A stretch of 64,000 nt of DNA from Tubiluchus corallicola (Eukaryota > Priapulida > Priapulimorpha > Priapulimorphida > Tubiluchidae): the NCBI GenBank assembly GCA_030141605.1, contig JAQGDQ010000027.1, positions 795,812 to 859,811 of the forward strand, in the 5' to 3' direction. The notes under the pieces were generated by a model, which made no database searches, was not told the origin of the DNA, and saw only the letters and a program-made list of their open reading frames with translations. Shown here in pieces: positions 51,640 to 64,000 of the stretch. Every line of letters begins with the position of its first letter. Within the stretch, counting starts at the first letter, position 1. The position numbers and the translations under genes are program-made.

Positions 51640-52765
51640 TGTGATGCTGACGAATCTTGTGAAGACTGGATATTTCTGTTCAATGAATTAAATTTATTTG
51701 AGCCAGCAATAAATTGGCTTCTTATATACAAAATGAAAATGCTTGTAAGTTTTTTAAATTAGGTCGTTATTAGGAGGTGACGTTGTGCAAAGGCATTACT
51801 GCTCGATGGGAACCTCAACAACCACATGGCATTGCATAAAGCTATAAAATATGACAATGAAAAAGCTTTATAAATGTTGTTCATATATTTTACTTCTTAG
51901 GGCTTTTTTCTATCACTGGCACAGTACAGTTTTACAAGCAAACTAGAGCATTCAAATGATAAGATGCGGCACCATTAAACAGCCACTTTTTAAGACAAGT
52001 TTTTAATGATGTCAACATCTAGGTTTTGAATTATTTTGTGCTCTAAGAAATGGTGTAGTTATAATTCAAACAATGAATTTGCTACTGGTATGCTTTTATG
52101 CTAATGATGTGGACAATCTAGTTATTGGTCAACATTGTCTAGTGTCTACAATGCTCTAATGCTCCCTGCAAAACAAAATATCAAGTTTATAAAAAGACCC
52201 TCTAAAATTCATAATAAAATAACAGTTCAGTTTGTAATGTAGCACCATTAAAAGGGCACCCCCTTATGAACTTTTAACTTTGTGAACACATGGAACACTA
52301 TTTATGGCCTTTTTTGTTGTCATCTACTAGCACTATTTCTGAACTAACAGGAACTCGTATTTCTTTAGATGCATTTCAATATGCATAAATGATACCAAAT
52401 GTTTTAATAAACAAAAACTGAATTTATTTAAGAAACTTTTCTACATGGTTTATCATGAAAGAAATTTGTCATAACTGCAAACTAATCATAATCATTGTAC
52501 CACTGAATTTGCTTATACAAAAAATGAAATTTCGTAAATTTTATTGTGCAACCATTAAGTATCGGTCCCAGTAAGTTAAGTTACAATATACATGTCATAC
52601 AGAAAGGAAATGAACTATAAATTTACACATTCTACGAAACTACAAGTATGTACACATTTAAACAACCGATGTCAATTTAGTATTATTTTTGGAAGAAAGA
52701 CGAACAAATGTACCTTTATACCTAACATGAGGCTTCTTTTCTTCAAATTGCAGCTCACACAAAGC
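51640..52765. other. Convergent intergenic region, nothing recognised
   Basis: AT-rich spacer between the 3' ends of anillin and the BMP-modulator-like gene. No coding exon, RNA gene or repeat boundary was recognised. Confidence 0.45.
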
Positions 52766-52770
52766 ATAGT

Positions 52771-52785
52771 TTTATTCAATTTATT
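52771..52785 (-). terminator. Polyadenylation signals of the BMPER-like gene
   Basis: Two AATAAA motifs on the minus strand (52771-52776 and 52780-52785), about 135-145 bp after the stop codon. Confidence 0.6.
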
Positions 52786-52916
52786 GCAACATTAGTATGA
52801 AGATAATACAGTCATCGTACTCAAACATTAGCTTCAGAAAAGCACAATCATTTACAATATATTTGTATAGTAATATCTACAATATACATTTATAGCATAC
52901 TGCTTTGCATCTTAGC

Positions 52917-55900
52917 TCAAACAACTGCAGGACAAGAGTCTTCTAAAATACATTTACCACTGTGGAGTATGTAACCGCTGTCACAGAAACAGCCAGGTAT
53001 GCAGCCAAATTCGTAACAGGTGTCTTCAGACTGGGCAGTTTCGCAAGTCCTGCGGCACTCTGGACCACATTCTGTATACACTGCGTTCACAGGACAGTGA
53101 ATTGCTGCAAACAATAAAACAGAACATGTTAACAATAAACCAAGGGTGAATAGACATTAATGCTCCAACTTAAGAGCTACTTAGAACCCGATCAAAGTTT
53201 TCCCTTTAAACACACATCATTTCAATTTTGTCCATTCGAAACACACGAAAAATTTTGATAGTGATCTTTAGCTCATACCCATATATTACAGAGGTTATGA
53301 AATTGTCCTACAAAAATAATTCTTTCCCACAAAACTCATAACCATACCGAATTTGGTTTAAAAAAGCGATGAATCAATAATGTAAACAACCTATATATAT
53401 ATATATACGAATTGTCATGTTGTTACCCGGTACTCTTCGCATGGATTCCTCCACAAATTATGCATTTTTGCCAAGTGTTGTTTGTGTATAAATCTTACGT
53501 GGTTCTCTGGAGTGAAGTTTGCCATTTGCTCTCTTGCAGCAATAATGTTTTTCTTTTGAACAATTGGACTTTGTAGCACATACAGTTTAGAGTTATGAAA
53601 ATTAATCGTCAGTAATTTTGTTCATTGGACGGTATTGTTTGAATTTCTTGTTATTTTGTTGCAAGTAGCCATTTTTAAATTAAATACATTTTACTAAAAT
53701 GCAAAAGTGTATAAAAATAAGTCGTCTGTATGTTTTGCAAGAAACAAGAAAATGACAAACAGCAAGTTTTGCTTGTAAATGCACAAACATTGAGTAACAT
53801 AACTTCGAACAAGTTGGGCTATTACATTTAGATGCCTTTATAATGCCATTACAAAGTTAAAATGCTGACATTTGAGACAACATCTACCAAGTAGGCATGA
53901 GCATCCTCTACCTGAAAGCGAATTCGTTTAAAAATTGTGCACAGAAACCGTGGCTAAATTGTGCTGATTACCTGACATTTCAAATGCTTTAATGATAAAG
54001 AACATAAAGTACGGAATTACTCGAATCTATAATTTTAAGTTTGAATCAAATTCTAACTAAAAAACTCATTCGACGCTCACCCCCCTGTTATCTACTTAGA
54101 TTTAAAAAGGAATGTTTTTCATAGACATACCACAGTTTGTTCGTTCCCGCCACTCTAAAACAAGTCCTTTATTTCTGACAGCACGTGCGTAAGCGGCCAT
54201 GACGTCGCACGCACTCTGCATACCATTGCTAGCTACACAGCTGATATACTTGCAAGCGTCCTTGTACGCTGCAGGTGAAATCAGTTCATGAGCAGAAATA
54301 AATATCAAACCCTGAAATGTGAGATGAATGATAAAACTCTATAGTCCAACAAATTTTAGGCTAAAATAACAAATATTCAAAAAATTTTAACCGCCTTTTA
54401 GTTTTAAAAACAATTATTCACAAAACTGCAAAAAAAGTTACTACAAATGATGTAAGCAGATTTAGAAATATCTAACAAAACAGCATAAAACTTGTATTTT
54501 TCTTTATCAAGACACAAGCCCTTCTTCCTGCGATATAAAGGATTTAGCATCAAAATTTCAAACTGCACAATAGCATTGAAATGCCCTTGCGAAGAAAAAC
54601 CAAGTGTTTAATTCGGAATAATGGCATATCGCATTCCTGTATGACTAAACACGAATTATTGTCCAATATGTACTCATTGCAGAAAGTTTGTTTACAAAAG
54701 AACAGCAAAAATGTGAACAAAAATTTAGAGTAAGGCACCAGAGTAACTGACAAACAAACAAACTTATTCTTTTCCAATTGCTTAGACGAAGCTTGACTCG
54801 TGAGATGATCCAGTTAATAGCAGTTGTCTACAATTGGTATAGCACAATTTTGCTAGTTTTTGTGGCCATCTTTGGTCAAGTGCAGCAAACTTCTTGAAAA
54901 ACAAGATAGAAAGAAATAAGGCTGCCTCTTTTAATGTTCATTCAACATGCCCGTTGAAGAGCTGTGGCTTCCCGCTTGACCACAAAAGGATTTCAGAAAA
55001 AGGTGACCTGGGTATAGTATTTCATTCAGAATTGCAGTGTCACTCATATAAACACGTTAACCAATTAATTCAGAATTTTAGAGCTGTCTAGCCTGGTTGA
55101 ACATCAGCAAATTCTTGATAAACAATCGAGAGGGAAGGTTTTTTCTAAGCTCCCGCAGGACTGCAATCTCCTCTAATGAGGGGTGTCCCCAAAAAAGTAA
55201 CCATTATGCTTGATTTCTTAATACGTATATAAAGGAAATGTTATTGTAAGAAACAGATGTTATATCAAAAAACGTTAAGTTTAAATATATTATTAAGGAA
55301 ACGAGCGATATTATGCAAGTGAAAAGTACAAATCACCTTTTTTAACATATCGCATGCTAATTTGAGTTTCCGCTTAGGTCGACATTTCTGCATTCCTGCA
55401 GGTTCACATTCGCCTAGTGATATCTTCTCTCCTTCCGGAACATACCAACTGTCTGTGTAAATGCTGGAAAACAGAAATAACACCGTAGTCAAAGTGTGAA
55501 GTACAAAAGAAGCAGTCTTGCAGTAAGGTCGCCTATAAAAAAATCTTATTTCTGTCTTACCTCGTGAGCTTAAAAAATGTCAACAGGTAAGGAGGAAATT
55601 TTTTAAAAAAAAGTTTTAAAGCTCTGGGAATGTTTAAAGCTGAATCGTGGAATATTTAAATTCAGTTGAAATCAAAATTTGTTTATTTCTCACTGATTAG
55701 CAGCAATGCTTTAACTTTTTTCAAAGCACATTTTTCGCCCTTTGGTTTTTACTTTTTTATTTCGCATTACTAAATTATCGTATAATTATTGATTATCGTA
55801 TAGTCTCTTTTTGTACTTAATGATTCCACTTTATATGACTGCACTAGGTAAAGTATAAAAAATAAAATCTCCAGCCGGGTACGCGATCAACAAATTGCTC

Positions 55901-58900
55901 AGGCAATTAGATGGAAACAGAAGTATTTTTATGACAGCCAATGGCAGTTAAGCTTAAAATTATAACTTGATATTTTCAAAACTCATGTATCAGTTTGCAG
56001 CCAAGTAATATTTCTAACAATTCTTCATACAATGGTACACGTCCAGACTTGTCTTTATGAGAAAAAAATAGCTGAAAGATGATATTTGTACGCTGGAGCA
56101 CAGCATTTCATTTTGAAAGATTACACTTCATAGTAGTTATGTGCCAGTCTTGCCACAAGCACACCCACCTATATTAAGTAGGTAAGCCCTTGAGTGCTGG
56201 ATTTTGACTTGCAATGTGCTGAATAAAAATAAGCCAAAACTGCTTAATGTGAATCCTACTGAGCCAACCACCTCTGCAAATAACTGAACATATTTGCATA
56301 TTCATACCAGAATTAGGAATCTATCGAAAAATAGAAAAATAACTTTAATAAATACACGCTTATATGGCAATTAAAGTTAAAATATACCTAGTGCCATCAT
56401 CTTTTTGAAGTCCATTGAAATTTCCGCACAACCCGCACATCTTTCCTTTATAATATCCCTCCACAACTGCATCTAAGTAAACTCTTCCGTCCCAGTATAG
56501 CTTAACTCCAGGATCCATGTATACCACAAACAAAGCACCTTCGCGAAATATTCTCAATCCACCCCCGTTGTAAGGAAGTGGCACTGCCCATCCATTTACT
56601 AGAACCAGAGAATTCTCCTTTAACAACACAGTGTGATTCGAATAAAATATTCGTATGTTCATTTCTGTAAAGGCAGGCACTGCTTGTACCTTCTGTTTCT
56701 TCCTTCCCCTCTCTGACCTCCTGAGAACTGCTGAGTCTTTAAAAAATGATCGAAATATATTCTTCTGCGATCCAAACTCAAGCAAAACTTGAAATCCAGC
56801 ATAGTTTTCACACGTTTCTGTAAACACTGTAGCACATTTACTGTGTGGCAATGTAGCAAGATGACCATCATAACTTTTGTACTTAAACATTCCAAACGTT
56901 GAACAATGACCGCTGTTTGGAATACATACATTGCAGCATTCACCAGGTATTTTACCTAATGTTTGACCCTGAAACAAAATTTTAGAAATAGCACATAAAT
57001 AGCTGTCAGTTTCTAAAATTGCACATTCAAATCTCAGATCAGTACTTAGCACACTTGACCAGAAAATGCTTAAAGTAGTCAGTTGCATTTGGTTATAAGT
57101 ACTTAACTGGTAATGACTGAAAACTTTTTCTAGTAAAGTCATAATTGCCAAATGTTTGAATACTTCTCATTGTTCTGCATAAGTTTTTTTGCAGATGCCT
57201 GCTTACTTGTCCACTGCATTCCTCTCACAGAACATGTTGCAAAACCTGGTACTAATAATTAAAAGTAAAACATAGCCAAACGGAGCAGCAACAGCAGCAA
57301 CAAAAACAACAACAACAACATCAACATCAACTTGTTGATAATAAATGTTAAACACATTTTTATCAATCAACAGTTGTAGGATTGCTAAATGCTAAAATAA
57401 CTCGACAAACTGTTTAATTTTTATTTATTACTTGTGTAATGTGTAGGCTATTGTTTGTGTCATTAGCAATCAAAAAAGTAAAACATTTCAGTACGTTAGG
57501 TTTAAAAGTTGCTTGAGCATTTTCTTGTTCACATCTGACATTTCACAAGTTTATATGCAAAGAACGTAATCAGCCAACTACAGATTAAAAACCTTGCATT
57601 TTCAACTGTTTGGGCTGCTAACAGTGCCTGTATCAAGTCAACTACTGCTCACTGCACTAACTGACAGGTATCTACAGCACACTCTACAGCTGCAGCTTGA
57701 ATTACTTCACATTGTTTTTATCAGCATATGGTCAGGTTACCGCTAATTTGTTTAAAATAACTGACTCGTGTTATCATGATATGGGTTTACTGTGGCAGAT
57801 AAAAGATATCACAATGCATGGATGAATTGTTACAGGCCTATTGTACACCTTGATCTTACTCCAGTATTTCTAAGATACTTTACCTCCGGGCAACTTAATA
57901 TAGTTGGACAATCGATTGGTTTACACGCTATCTCCTCATTCATGCACTGACAGAAGGAGCATTGATTTCCTGGTGGAACAAACTGTTCTCCGTGCTCATA
58001 TATTAGACCCTGGTAAATGCAGCTACCATCTACAAAACATAAACTTTGAGAACGTCTCTCAGAAAATACTTATTTGGCAAAACAGAACCAAGTTCATAGC
58101 ATTTACAGGAGAAAGGTGTATGGAAGGTTAATAAATAAGCGAAACAGTGTATTTAATATAGTCATTATAACCAAACATTGGTAAACATGATACACAGGTA
58201 GTCATCGACTTACGACCACAATCGGTACCATCGGATTGGACGTAAGCTGAATAGGATGCAAGTCGGACCCGTATATTCAAGTGGTGTGCTCCTTACATGG
58301 AAGATATTGTGTGTATACTAAGTATGGCAGTGATAAAGTGAGACATTATCACTTTTATGTAATTAATTAATTAATTTCGTGTCGTAAAATCGAACAGTCG
58401 TAAGTTGCATAGATCGTAAAGAGGATGGTCTGTAATTATCTTATAGATAACAACCAATGAAATGACAGCAAAGAATTGAAAAACGCCTTTATCCAACATA
58501 AACAGATTCAAAGAAGGAAAACTTGTCAACAATTTCTTCGGTGACAGAATAAGTACGGTATGTCTTGTAATTACAAAGTCCAAATTCAAAACCTACTCAG
58601 TGGTAAAATTTTTCACTACCTATTTACATGCTGTGATAATAGAAATGGTGCACACAAGCTTATAGAAAATTACTCATTTTTGAGTAACGTAAGTTTCTCA
58701 CATCCTAATATTCCAAACCTACTGATGCCTGATTAAACACACATTTTGGACGAGTGTCAACAAGCAATAAGAAATATCCTATAGTAATCAAAATTCAAAA
58801 AATGCCAATTTTTGCCTGAATCTTAGTAAAAGTCACTCTCAACCTAAATGTGTTTCCTAAAACACTCACAAATTTGATTTTCAATTAACTGACCAAATGC

Positions 58901-61900
58901 ATTCACCTTTGGCAAGCTCTTGTTTAATAACTGAGAGTTTTTCGAATCTATGTTTGAAATTTTGCATCATTTTATTCTGCCACCATGCTGACTCTAAACA
59001 GGTGTAAAATCGCTGCATCACTATATATAAGAGACTGTAGTACACAGTTATAAATTAAAATTGGTTTAGTAGTCTTATGACGACAAGTCTGATGCTGCCA
59101 AAATTCTGATGAATTGTTGACTTGAGATTTGATAATCAAATTTACAATTGGTTCTTGTCATAATTGCTATTTTTCATTTTAAAAATAACTTTTATTAATA
59201 ATAATTTGTAATAATAAATTAACGAGGAACTTTTGGAACACCCGTATTACTCAACAGTGAATACATACTCAAGCACTCGGAACAACATTCCTCATGCCAG
59301 AGGACCTGCTTCTCCTGAGGACAGTCAAGAGGCGGACATTGAACAGTTTCGCATGTCAATTCACCACCCTTAAAAAACAAAGCAAGCACTTCTAGCATTT
59401 GTTATAACATGCCCATAACTAAGCAGAATCACCTTAACAGTTTTCTAGAAATAATGTTGCTAGCCAGTGTTTAGTGCACACCTTTATATAATTATAGCAT
59501 TTTTATCTTCAATTATTATAGTGAATGATGATACAAAACTAAGTGCCTAATTGCAACATCACATGCAAAAGAATTCTCAGAATTTATTTTGGATATACAT
59601 ATTTATTTAAGGATACAGAATTGTCAATAAAGCAGCAAGTTGCTTAACTGAAGATTCTCCTGCATAAGTCTGTTAATAATTATCTGCTTATGTTTAAATC
59701 ACAGAGAAATCATTAGATCCACAAAAGAGGATGTTACATATTTCACTGATGAAGCATAATATATTAAAATTGATGTAAGGTTGAGGTACAGAACCTACTT
59801 TAGTCAGAAAAGATAAGCCTATACAATTATACACAGAGTATATCAGGAAAAAATGCACACTTACCGAACACAGACATGTTGTACAAGCTCCTAGCTGAAA
59901 CTGTGTACCATCACTGTAAATGAAACCTTCGATTGTGCAACTGGAGGCGGCCTCAGCAGAATTAACACAAACAGGGCAGCAAGTACCATTCGGTAGGATA
60001 CGGTTTTCAGCACTACAACTAAGTGCAGGACAATGCACTAAACCACAGTGAAGATACCCGACCTGTGAGGAGTGAAAAACACAGTGCTTTAAATTACAAG
60101 TACCCGTACAGGCTTTTTAATGCAGTCTGGTGCAATGCAAGTTGGAGTATGTGCACACATTGGTGGAGCTACTATTATTGTTGGCTGGTTGTGGGAAACA
60201 TAAACCTAGTTGTTACCAAGGATAATTCCCCAAGTTAAAAAGCTGGGTTGGCAGCAGATATCATAGGGTCTATACACACAGAATGCCAAGACAGAACAAT
60301 AAAAAGATAGAAAAAAATTCTAGCAATAGGAAAAAAATCTGGCAATCACTCATCTATATACTGACCAAGCCCATCATTGCCAAACAGATGCCAAACAGTC
60401 ATTCTCTTAACTGCAAATTAAAGAAAAAAATGCTAAAACAAGAATAATAAAATTAAACCTTGCATGTGCACTGTGTGCAGTCATCGTCTGCATGACGAAA
60501 CGTGGCTTCTTCAAGGTACGTGATGTCCTCATGGCTACAACCTTTACACGATGCACAACAAGTTTGATTTCCACCATCTAGAGGATCTCTACATTCTGAA
60601 GGACAAGACACTGACTTGCACTGTATGGACGTGTCCTACAAATGGAAACAAATTAAAATAACTTATTATACTACAGTAGAGTCTATCAATTCAACAGCAT
60701 GACTGGATAAACCAATAAATTAAATTTGATGCCCACATCTTTAACATTGCAATAATTACTACAGTCAGCTTGGTACTAGTCGGCTATAGCAGCGATACCC
60801 TTAGTTAATTTTTGTAAGCCGTAAATAAAACATGCTTGCAAATAGAGTCGAAGTTGAACAACATTTCCTAGGAAACTACTTACTTTTGAGAGTTCAATAA
60901 ACTGGGGGTTCCTACTGCTGAGGTTTAAGCAATCAATCCAGTAAGCAAACAAATACATGAATTAATTACATAACTCATTAATCTAATTTGTTGCTTAGGA
61001 ACAAAAATATGCCAAAAAACAAAGAAAAACAGGAACTTCATATCATATTATTATATTTGAAATGTTTCAATAATGGAACATACTTATTCTTCAAAATGTT
61101 CAACTCCACACAGATATACACAAATCACGAATTTAATCAGACAAAATTATCAACACACCCAAGTGGGGAAGAGCTTTATTCCATATTAAAATAATTTATA
61201 ATGACGTCATAAAAGTGTACTTGTAAATGCAGTGATTAGTAATCACTGATTACTCAAAACACACAAAACTGAAAAAAAGCAAGTACATTGCAAACACAGA
61301 GCGTGCAATCATCCTCCATTGTCCAAATATCTCCATGTTCATAATGAACTCCATCAAACTCGCACTTTTGACATTGGGGGCAGCACTGTCCATCTACTGT
61401 TTCTGTGACTGAACATGTGACTGCAGGACAGGGCATCATGTCACAAAGTACTGAGCCTTGCTGAAAATTGACAAATAAATTTAAAGTAAAAAAAAGTTCA
61501 AGAAATTTCAACACATAATCACGAACAGCATTCTAACAGGTGGCACAAAAAGAGGTGCTGAACTTTTAATCACGATATTATAAGAAAATGACTGAATTAC
61601 ATGAAAATTACCACAATGATGTAACAGTCGTTTATGTACAAACAACAAAAATTTTAGGTCATTCCCTTAGATTTTTCCAAAGATACAGGAGTTTTTTAAA
61701 CAAGTCAAAAAAATAAATGCCGGAAAACTTTGTATCAAGAATACTAAAATTTACAGTAAGTGTTCTGTGAGTCTACCATTTTTACTGCAAACTGACAAAG
61801 GCATTTCTTCCAACAGCTGACACAGTTTCTCACTTGTTTAAGGGGTATTTAGTTCCAACACTCAACAATTTTTGCCTTTAATTCCTTTACATCAAACTGC

Positions 61901-63735
61901 TCTGTGCAGCCACTGTACATTTTCTCTTTATGGGAATTCCAGATAGCATTTAGTCCAAAGGATTCACTCCCATTTCTTCCTTGGTAATAAATCTCTATCA
62001 ATGCTTCATCTTTTGTGGCGAACACCATGCAAAGGAACTAGTTGATTGTCAATTTCTTCATTATTTTGCTGCCATTCTACTGAGCTTTTTATACGGCTGT
62101 TTTCAATTATGATTACCTAACAATGTACCGGCATTTAAATTTTTAACATGCAAAAGTTTTTAGGTCATAACTTAAATATCCTGCTGCAAAATTTCAGCTT
62201 TGCAGGGCACTTGCTTCTAATATTATTGTAGTCGAAACCTCGTCACATTTTTTCTGGACCATCTGGTATAAAAAACATGACATCACTGTCTTTCATAAAC
62301 TTATGAAATAAGAAGAAATATTTGTACACCACTCTGAACACAGAAAGAAGATGGGTATGATAACAAGTGATAACATCTTTGTTGAATTGTGCACTTAGTT
62401 AAATTTTGACAAGAACGATGGATTTGTAATGATAATAGCTGTAGCAATGTATTTTGCGACAATAACTTATGAAGACAAAAGTAAACGATGGACATAAATT
62501 CTCTAAATAAATACAAAGTAAGTCCATTATTTACTGAATGAATGAAAGTTAACACATTTATTACACGTCTTCACCGAATGCATTGCAAACTAATCGAAAG
62601 TTCACTTTCCTAAAACAGAAACAAAACATTCGTTCATTCCTTCATTCATTCATTCACACAACCTCTCTTACCTGACATGTGCAGATATGGCAGGGATCTG
62701 CGTCATTTGGAATAAACGTCGCTCCTTCTTTATGTACCTTCCCATTGAATTCACAGACAGAACAATCCATACAGCACTGACCAGAAACAGCTAGGCCATG
62801 GGTACAAACTGCACCACAGGAACGTGCAGTGCAATTTACCGTGCTGTTCTGAAATTAAAAAACGAATGAAACTTACAAATTACAGATGTCTGCGCACTAC
62901 TAATAAGTATGAAACTCCTCAGCCAATTTTGCTATTTTCAAAGTAAACATATCCATCATGCACAAGATATAAATAATAAAACATTATTACAATGTCAGGT
63001 TTACCATTAAATATTTTTTCCTTTAAGAAATATGTGATCGATCAGCAATTTGGTCAACCGAAAAATTGACTATACAATTTACATGTATAGTATATTGGGG
63101 TAATGTCGGCCATATTTAGGTTTTTTCAATGATATGCATTAATGCTTTATATAATATATATAGATTATATATTCTAAAAAATGCCAGTCTAGGTCACGTG
63201 ACCTAATACGTGTACAAAAATATAAAAACCAGATGGCCGAGTTTAATAAACTATACACTAAATGAGAAAAAAATAATTAGGCGAATACGATTTGCATCAT
63301 AAGGCATCCACCTGTTAATGAAGTAAGTCACTGCCACACCATTATTAATAATTCATATTTCTATGTTTGACTTACAATACGCAAAGTATGATTGCCAAAC
63401 TATTGGTAAACATAATAAGACGTGTAACATAATAAACATGTTTGCAAATGTTTCGTGCAGTTTATAATGTTGCGCATAGTTTTAAGTTTGATACGATTTT
63501 TTTCTGTTTGATGACAAGTCTTTATTAAAGATATTTAACTAATAATTTAAAATCAAAATCACATAGAATTGTTACTATGTTAATCTACAGCAGCTCTATA
63601 CTATACATTTACCTGACAAGTGCACTCTTGACATTCACTATCAGCTAATGAGAAGTTTTCACCATCCTTGTATATCTCAGCACCTATTACACAATCACCA
63701 GGACATGCAACTGATTTGCACCTTACCTTAGTCAC
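52917..63735 (-). CDS. BMPER/crossveinless-2/kielin-like protein, 3' part
   Basis: Secreted modulator family that binds BMPs through VWC modules. Exons, transcript order: 63613-63735, 62672-62848, 61287-61460, 60459-60635, 59865-60062, 59269-59368, 57884-58029, 56388-56968, 55337-55463, 54131-54311, 52917-53104. Phases close, giving 723 aa plus stop; the N-terminus and signal peptide lie beyond the right edge. The order is the last half of one VWC module, six further VWC modules (closing CC-x2-C motifs GQCCMDC, GQCCPQC, QTCCASC, GTCCPVC, EECCSEC, GECCNVC), a VWD domain (with CGLCGNFNG), a C8-like segment (CKYISCVASNG, CDVMAAYARAV) and a TIL domain (CGPECRRTC, CIPGCFCDSGY). Most VWC modules are split by a phase-0 intron after the C-x-C motif. 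The GDPH autocleavage motif usual in CV-2/BMPER is missing. Whether it is the crossveinless-2 or the kielin/chordin-like orthologue cannot be settled without the 5' part. Confidence 0.92.
54880..55190 (+). mobile_element. LINE reverse-transcriptase relic
   Basis: One frame encodes a VHSTCPLKSCGFPLDHKRIS block, then EKGDLGIVFHSEL and YKHVNQLIQNFRA, resembling the post-catalytic region of CR1/Jockey-type reverse transcriptases. The following frames are broken. It lies antisense in the intron between exons 55337-55463 and 54131-54311 of the BMPER-like gene. Confidence 0.5.
57285..57330. repeat. (CAA)n-type microsatellite
   Basis: About 13 imperfect trinucleotides (cag, caa, aac) in an intron of the BMPER-like gene. 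Confidence 0.7.
58195..58432. mobile_element. Tigger/pogo-like MITE
   Basis: The left end reads CAGGTAGTCATCGACTTACG. The right end is inverted, with complement CAGACCATCCTCTTTACGAT. The 'TCGACTTACGAC' style termini and a TA next to the right end fit pogo/Tigger-type Tc1-mariner elements. At 238 bp it has no coding capacity. It lies in an intron of the BMPER-like gene. Confidence 0.7.
61740..62030 (-). mobile_element. Tc1/mariner transposase remnant, internally deleted
   Basis: A minus-strand frame from ATG at 62028 reads MVFATKDEALIEIYYQGRN, the start of a mariner-type HTH. It then passes directly into C-terminal transposase sequence: LNAIWNSHKEKMYSGCTEQF and DVKELKAKIVECWN, then a stop. 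After the stop comes IPLKQVRNCVSCWKKCLCQF. The whole DDE/D catalytic core is missing, so it is a dead deletion derivative. It lies in the intron between exons 62672-62848 and 61287-61460. Confidence 0.7.
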
Positions 63736-64000
63736 CTGTAAAAACATACAAACTTTTACCAACTCTGTCAGCTACATAAACTTTTAATAAGTTCAGTGAA
63801 CATTCTTACATTATTATACTAAATTCCAAACAGGAGATATTTATGCAGAAACTAATATCATTAAATCTTGTACGGAAGAAAAGTACCCGGGCCACATTTT
63901 AACAACAGATAAAACAGACAATATGGATATTGGCCGCCAGCATCGTTTGTTCTACATTCAATCAAACAAATTAATTCGATATTTTTCTAACTGCAGTACA
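63736..64000 (-). other. Intron at right edge
   Basis: No further cysteine-rich exon of the BMPER-like gene is visible before the window ends. This is presumably the next upstream intron. Confidence 0.6.

Overview
The window is AT-rich animal DNA. It has four intron-containing, protein-coding genes with GT-AG introns, and the spaces between and inside them are filled with old transposon remains and microsatellites. There is nothing bacterial or organellar. An acyloxyacyl hydrolase, a full-length anillin and a crossveinless-2/kielin-like protein point to a metazoan. The plant-type 'pathogen-related' protein, the many short introns and the lack of vertebrate-type repeats suggest a marine invertebrate, but I cannot name the phylum from sequence alone.

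Layout. 1-9.7 kb: no convincing gene; a diverged ~51-bp tandem repeat (3.0-3.6 kb), a piggyBac remnant (4.5-5.8 kb), a hAT element nested in another repeat (7.15-8.0 kb) and a hexanucleotide microsatellite beside a possible LINE tail (8.4-8.65 kb). 9.7-13.2 kb (+): a three-exon pathogen-related/SnoaL-like gene. 13.4-18 kb: LINE debris, a solo LTR and one copy of a ~0.7-kb inverted repeat. 19.0-30.65 kb (-): complete acyloxyacyl hydrolase gene, 18 exons, 569 aa. 30.84-50.94 kb (+): complete anillin gene, 24 exons, about 1415 aa. 52.9-64 kb (-): the 3' eleven exons of a secreted BMP-modulator-like gene (at least six VWC modules, VWD, C8, TIL), running off the right edge.

I built the gene models by hand. 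In every model the exon phases close exactly, with no stop codon across any junction, which is strong internal support. AOAH and anillin are head to head with only 188 bp between start codons. That gap holds a CRE-like site, an E-box and a CDE-CHR-like pair of the kind that drives G2/M genes. Anillin and the BMP modulator converge tail to tail.

The more unusual observations are the shared AOAH/anillin promoter, a tandemly duplicated phase 1-1 anillin exon, a plant-type pathogen-related gene in an animal, the lost GDPH site and basic insertion in the VWD module, a two-copy TTAA-flanked MITE family, and a foldback able to form an 83-nt hairpin inside an AOAH intron. I found no clear new multi-gene system.
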